Source: Coriaria nepalensis
Lineage: Eukaryota; Streptophyta; Magnoliopsida; Cucurbitales; Coriariaceae
Direction of reading: 5' to 3'
Assembly: GCA_027186245.1 (NCBI GenBank)
Contig: CP114498.1
Span: 2,859,501-2,923,500, forward strand
Length of the DNA: 64,000 bases
The notes below the pieces were generated by a model. It ran no database searches and had not been told where the DNA came from. It worked only from the letters and a program-made list of their open reading frames with translations. Within the stretch, counting starts at the first letter, position 1. Every line of letters starts with the position of its first letter. A program made the translations under genes and the position numbers. Shown in pieces: positions 57,810-64,000 of the stretch.

Positions 57810-59302
57810 TCTTCTACTCCACCTAATTAGATGTCTTATTCCATCTCTCTACCTCCCCCGTAAAGTGAGCCAACTCTTAAAAAATTAATAACAAGTCGAT
57901 TACACCTATATCCCATAAGATGCCAAGATCTCTAAATTTTTTTTACCTATAATCAATCCATATAATGTCTTTAAAATGCATAATACTTTCAAATACATTA
58001 TATGGATGGAGTGGATATTATCTCTGTCTCGAGATATAGGTGTATTCGACTAGGTTATTAATTTTTGAAGAGTTGACTCCCTTTACGGGGGAGGTAGAGA
58101 GATGGAATAAGACATCTAATTAGGTGGAGTAGAAGAATGATGGGCATGATTAGAAGCAGGGATGATATTAGAACTCATTATAAGAGAAATTATTTCTATT
58201 TCTCTACTAGATTCGCTAACCATTTATTAACTAAACTTATGCCTCTTATACCGGCTGGCCGGAAACCCTCAACATCATCAACTAAGCTATGCCTCTTATG
58301 CTCTAATCTCAATGGGACTTACGGTGAAGCACTAGACTTATGTTATAATGAGAGAAATCGTAGCACATTATCAAATACTCATATTCATATAATTTGGTGG
58401 CATCATTATATTATGTATATGAGTAATTCACCCGATTATAATATTAATGAGGAAGATAAAGTTCGAGAATCATAAAAATTATCCCAGAGTGATTCCAAGG
58501 TAAGCTAATTAGCATTCATTAGCAGATCAAACGACATAGTTCTCCCATTGATTAATCATTAATGTATAGCTTGTTTTTCTAATTCCTAGCCAGGAGAATG
58601 AGAGGGTCTCATTGCTTCATCACTATAGTCATGCTTTCAAGGGCTTCTCCGCCATGCTTACACAGAAGGAAGCTTCCCTTCTATCTGGTAATTAATTATT
58701 TGTTTGATAAAGTTGAGCAAAAAGGTTTCGTAAGATTGGGGACAAACCCCGTGATTATTGTTATAGTGTATGCATAATGTGCAATTGAATTCATCATCAA
58801 TTATTGAGTTTTAGTGTTTAGACATCATAATCACATCTTCCATATTAAAAAAATGCATCAAATTATATATATATATATATATATATAATAAAAAAATAGT
58901 CCGAGTTTTTATGATGATTCGGATCATTAAGAGAATAGATACTCCCACTATCCCAAGATGCCTCCAAACACAATATCATTCAATCAGTAACACAGTAACT
59001 CAGTGATTACTTAAACTATCAGGCAAAACTGGAATAGTGTCGGTTTTTCCGGATCCGTCCCTAAAGCTCCATACGACCCGATCCTGGGATTTCTTGGAAT
59101 CAGAACTGGGCATGTGCCCTTCTCCGTATGCTCATAATCATCAGAGCCATGAATCCAGTGACGTCATTGTTGGATGATTGATACAGGTACTACACGAAAG
59201 TGAATCATGAGCCAGCTTTTGTTATTATTATTACGTTTTAGTCATTAATAAAACGTGAAAAGAAATTATTGGTAATAGGGCCTGATTCTCCTAGTTTCAA
59301 GG
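56600..59302. repeat. 2.7-kb palindrome: two inverted arms of about 1.3 kb with a 120-bp spacer
   Basis: The left arm (about 56600-57912) and right arm (about 58033-59302) are inverted copies. Both carry the same 112-codon frame (57809-57471 minus; 58137-58475 plus) differing at two residues. Both also carry a (TA)n microsatellite, the same ACATGCCCAGTTCTGATTCC text and the same GACGTCA. The spacer itself holds a smaller inverted pair (TCCATATAATGT / ACATTATATGGA, 57957 and 57995). Similarity is very high near the centre and weaker at the outer ends. Confidence 0.92.
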
Positions 59303-59362
59303 ACGAAGAGATCCCTGCAAGATGGAAAGGAGTTTGCATGATGGGCCCTGACATTAGGAAAT
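58137..59362 (+). pseudogene. subtilase (SBT) 5' relic, right arm of the palindrome
   Basis: Exon-like blocks of a plant subtilisin-like protease (SBT5-type wording). 58401-58472 reads HHYIMYMSNSPDYNINEEDK, then a stop. 58590-58687 reads ENERVSLLHHYSHAFKGFSA and MLTQKEASLLSG, the inhibitor I9 propeptide, with a good AG acceptor and GT donor. 59040-59185 reads SVFPDPSLKLHTTRSWDFLE, then SSDVIVG and, after a lost base, IDTG, the catalytic Asp site. 59278-59362 reads PDSPSFKDEEIPARWKGVCM then GPDIRK and a stop. The His and Ser catalytic regions are absent. Secreted-protease origin is clear; this copy cannot be functional. Confidence 0.8.
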
Positions 59363-59589
59363 GAATCCAGTTGTAATAGGTTACACATTTTTGTTTTGTT
59401 TTGTTCTAGTATTTTATTTAAAATATAAAAAGAATTGAGTAATTTTATATTAAATTAAATTATATTATTTAAATTAAAATTAAAATAATATGATTATACA
59501 TTAACTTATATTAATTTTAATCTCAACCCACTTAAATATATTTCTTATTTGGATTATTATGAAAATCGTATTTAATTTATAAGATATGT

Positions 59590-61200
59590 GTAAGTTGGAT
59601 CAGACCTTTCATCATATAATTGATGTACATATTGTCAAATACGTTTTATCACACCAGATCTTTTGGCTCTATTCCACACTTCTATAAGTGTATACTGCCA
59701 GCTCAGCTCAATCACACAATCAATTTCTGTTACAATTAGTTAGGAGTTAGTCATTCTTCTTTATTATGCCTAAAATGACAATAAATAGTCACACTGTATA
59801 ATTTATCATATATATATATATAAAACCTTTTGAGCCTTTTATTCTCATATGGTATAAGAGCATCTTAAGACCTAACGGTCGTGACGTCCTTTTCTTCATC
59901 TTCTTCTTCTTCCTTATCCACTGCTCCTTCTTTTTTACCTCTGTCTAAGCTTCCAGCCTTCTCCACACTAAATGCTCCATCCATGTTTTCTCCATCTTCT
60001 ACGACAAATTTTTCTTCCTTGACCATTCCATCTTCTTCACCTGAATCTTTTTCATCATCTTCTTCATTTATTCCCTTTATTGGTATTTGATTAGACTCTC
60101 ATAACTATCTTATTTGGAAAACTAGAATTCTACCATTATTTCGAGCTCATTAACTTTTCTCTATTGTTGATGGGTCACTCTCCTGTCCACCATCTTTTCT
60201 TATGTCACATACTGTTGATGGAACTCTTCAAGTTCCTAATCCTGCTTATCGCAAATGACTTATCCAAGACCAACTTGCCCTTACCTGGATTCTGAATAAT
60301 ATTATAGATCCTATTGTAACTCAGGTCGCCAATCTATCTAACCTCTAATGAAGTCTGGGATTCCATTTCTCGCACCTTTGCTTACCAAAATTATGCTCGT
60401 GCTATTGCTCTTCGTTATCAGCTTCAATCAATCACAAAGGGTGACAAATCCATTACTGAGTATTTGCAATATGTCAAAAATATTACAGCTATTATTGAAA
60501 AGCCAATTTCAGAAGATGAATACCTTACCTATCTCTTTCGATGCCTTGGTCCAGATTATTCTGCCTTGGAAATTGCTATCACCTCTCGGCCCCTCTCTGT
60601 CGCTCGTGATAACCTACAGTCATATCTTCTCTCTCATGAAGCTCGACTTGAACTTCAAAAATCCAGTTCCAGTGTTCTTGGTGCTCCTCCTGTTGCCTTT
60701 TTCACTCAAACCAGCTCATCATCTGCACCTCCCACTCCTCCATCCCAACATCCACATTCACAGTTTTCTTCCACTCAAAATATTTCTAATCGAGGTTCAT
60801 TTTGTGGCGGCTCCCCTTACAGAGGCTATAACAGAGGGGGTAATCGCGGTGGTGGTGGTAGAGGATATAACAGGGCCTCTTCAAAATGCCAGATCTGTGG
60901 CAAAAATGGACATGTGTCTCTAAATTGTTATCAGCATTTCAATCATAATCTTAACCCAACAACATTTAGTCCTCAATCTCACTTTGCTACCGCCAATTCT
61001 CAACATCTCCATCAAAGTTTTTATGGCGCTTCTGCTCGGTATCCTGATTTTGGTGCCACACATCATCTTACATCTGATCTGAGCAATTTGCAGATGCATT
61101 CTCCTTATGACGGATCTCAACAAATTTCTATCGGTGATGGCAGCTCCTTGCCTATTCTAAACATCCATGTTAAACATCATAATTGTCTAATTCGGCTGTT
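59590..61200 (+). mobile_element. Copia-type LTR retrotransposon, 5' part only (LTR, PBS, gag, start of protease)
   Basis: A TATA track (about 59812-59823) and a primer-binding site TGGTATAAGAGCAT at about 59850 (initiator Met-tRNA type, normally TGGTATCAGAGCA) suggest a 5' LTR of roughly 260 bases. Gag follows from about 59880 with stops in its first third, then an open part at 60464-61207: SITEYLQYVKNI, LFRCLGPDYSALEIAITSR, a Gly/Arg-rich stretch and the zinc knuckle CQICGKNGHVSLNC. The protease start reads DFGATHHLTSDLSN where the family has DSGATxHLT. The element is cut off near 61170, before integrase and reverse transcriptase. Confidence 0.8.
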
Positions 61201-61226
61201 ATATTAATATATTGTTTTTGACTCTT

Positions 61227-61800
61227 TTACAAAAAGAAATAAAAAGAAATAAAAATTAATACTAATACTAAAATGAAAGATAATATTAATAAATTAAATA
61301 TACCATCGTCTGATTTAAAGTTTTCTAAGTCATTCACTATCCCTACTAATTTGAAAGATAAACTCGAAATCCAACTCTGAACATATATAAATGTCTTAAT
61401 TTTATCCGGACTAAGCTTACTACAAGTATCGGTAATCATACGACCACCTGTGCTAAATGTAGATTCTGAAGCAATAGTAGATACTAGAATTGCAAGGACA
61501 TCTCGAGCAATTCGAGCTAATGTTGGGTATCTGAACCCATTCATCTTCCACCAATGTAGGATATCGAAGCCATCAAAATATATAGCTAGGGATCAATATT
61601 TAAGTATTGCTCAATCATTGTAGGTGTTGGAGTTGTATTTCCATCATGGGATAACGTCTGATAAAATGAGTTGATGCTAGGAACTGGTGATAATGACAAG
61701 TGTCGATATGACCTAATAAACTCTTATTGTGATTGTGTAGTAGGGGTAATCAAATTATGAAATTCTTCTTTTAGCTGAATAGTCATCATAAATCTAATCC
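61227..61800 (-). pseudogene. hAT transposase C-terminal fragment, second copy
   Basis: The minus strand reads DGFDILHWWKMNGFRYPTLA (from 61580), then RDVLAILVSTIASESTFSTG, GRMITDTCSKLSPDK and YVQSWI, the hAT dimerisation region. Further upstream (to about 61800) eroded text continues (SINSFYQTLSHD). It differs enough from 21960-22310 to be a different hAT family member. Confidence 0.8.
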
Positions 61801-62255
61801 ACCAATATCTATATATCAACGTGATGCATTTCTAACTAAATCCGAGATAAAGTACATATGTTTATAGTAAAGGTGGGCGGTAGGATACTAACTACTGGAT
61901 AACTGCTTATGGCTTTTGAAAAAAATTTCAAGAAAGATAAATACATATCAATTACTAGCCAATCGTTCATCTAAGAGGCATCTGAGAATGAGTGATCATC
62001 TCAATATATCTTCCTATAGAAAGAAGATGTTATCTACTATTATTCTTAATAGCAAGAAAAATTTAAGAGGAAACTATATTACCTTAAAAATATTGGATAA
62101 TAAGAAGTAAGATTCTCGAGCATTAAAAAATAAAGGTTTTAAGCACTTCTAAGTTTTAGGCATACTTACAATTTATTTATTTATATATATTTTTGCCAAA
62201 CTTATTACTTATATATATTATTAATATAAACATAAATTTCGCACCCTTTCGGGCT
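61801..62255. other. intergenic before the eS12 gene
   Basis: AT-rich, no gene. A GGTGGGCGGTAGGATAC stretch at about 61883 recalls other transposon ends in the window. Confidence 0.35.
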
Positions 62256-62258
62256 AGG

Positions 62259-62266
62259 TATAAAAG
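62259..62266 (+). promoter_or_regulatory. TATA box of the eS12 gene
   Basis: TATAAAAG lies about 20-30 bases before a pyrimidine-rich start region (TTTCCCTCTCTCCCTC), as in many plant ribosomal protein genes. A leader exon probably ends at the CTCTCAG/GTACAT border at 62324. Confidence 0.6.
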
Positions 62267-62536
62267 ATCTTTCCCTCTCTCCCTCTTGAAGCAGCCGCGC
62301 CGGCAACCAGTACCAGCCTCTCAGGTACATTCCGTCTGCCATCTTTTGTTTATTTTTCCGTCACTCTCTCTCTCTCTCTCTTCCCTCTGCTCTCTGGGCC
62401 TCTGGGGCTCTATGTTTCTTCTATCATATGCTTAGAAATTTATGTTTGGGAAATCACATTCCATTTATCCGATTTGTACTTCTCAAGGCAGGAAAAAAAT
62501 TAGAAGGATTACTCACTCGAGAAAAGAACGGAAAAG

Positions 62537-63838
<1,302 letters not shown>

Positions 63839-63845
<7 letters not shown>

Positions 63846-63933
63846 GTAGCAATAGTTCCGATTTGATGAGATCTAAATTGAGTAGCAATAGTTCCGATTT
63901 GATGAGATCTAAATTGAGTAGCAATAGTTCCGA
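63839..63933. repeat. 36-bp tandem repeat covering the eS12 stop codon
   Basis: Units begin at 63839, 63875 and 63911 (AAATTGAGTAGCAATAGTTC...), exactly 36 bases apart, two full copies and 23 bases of a third, with no mismatch. The first copy contains the TGA stop at 63843-63845; the rest is 3' untranslated. Confidence 0.95.
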
Positions 63934-64000
63934 AAAAAAGGTTTCATCCATAGAAGCCTTTTTTTCTTTGACTGTGCTGGTCTCGCATTTTGCGAGTTTT

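Overview
This is a stretch of nuclear DNA from a flowering plant, most likely a eudicot. The evidence is AT-rich sequence, spliced genes with GT-AG introns, plant-only families (two AP2/ERF factors, DUF247, a cytosolic sulfotransferase, an EAR-motif protein, SBT-type subtilase relics) and dense relics of plant transposons (hAT, Mutator-like, LINE, Copia, Ty3/gypsy Tat-like, MITEs). No species can be named from the sequence alone.

Layout. 1-3.1 kb: an 11-exon RAE1 mRNA-export WD40 gene (+) whose exon 4 carries an apparent 25-nt frame-breaking deletion. 4.9-6.2 kb: hAT-type non-autonomous elements. 6.6-7.3 kb: an ERF003-like AP2 gene (+). 8.5-9.5 kb: a truncated receptor-like kinase relic (-). 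10.9-11.9 kb: a secreted proline-rich protein relic (+) with no start codon. 12.6-14.2 kb: thymidylate kinase (+), facing a mitochondrial-type uS15 ribosomal protein gene at 14.5-16.7 kb (-). 18.1-20.7 kb: an EAR-motif coiled-coil protein (+). 21.4-24.9 kb: a decayed hAT element with a nested LTR-like insertion. 25.9-26.5 kb: an intronless ERF gene (-). 28.9-34.9 kb: an 83-bp tandem satellite, a Mutator-like relic, a large hairpin MITE, a LINE and a broken DUF247 gene. 36.2-36.9 kb: a serine-rich protein (+). 38.0-39.7 kb: TFIIE beta (-). 44-53 kb: a Tat-like retroelement 3' end and a Kaonashi-type (DUF1985-bearing) Mutator-like element. 53.9-55.9 kb: a sulfotransferase gene and its dead tandem copy. 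56.6-59.3 kb: a 2.7-kb palindrome made of two head-to-head subtilase relics. 59.6-61.9 kb: Copia and hAT relics. 62.5-63.8 kb: ribosomal protein eS12 (+), with 36-bp tandem repeats starting at its stop codon.

The intact genes are mostly housekeeping (mRNA export, dTTP synthesis, mitochondrial and cytosolic translation, RNA polymerase II initiation) with a few plant regulatory or metabolic genes. They are separated by transposon-rich gaps and are not an operon or a functional cluster. The most unusual structure is the subtilase palindrome, whose transcript could fold into a very long hairpin. I found no clearly new biological system. Exon borders were read by eye from splice consensus and family similarity; no search or alignment was run.
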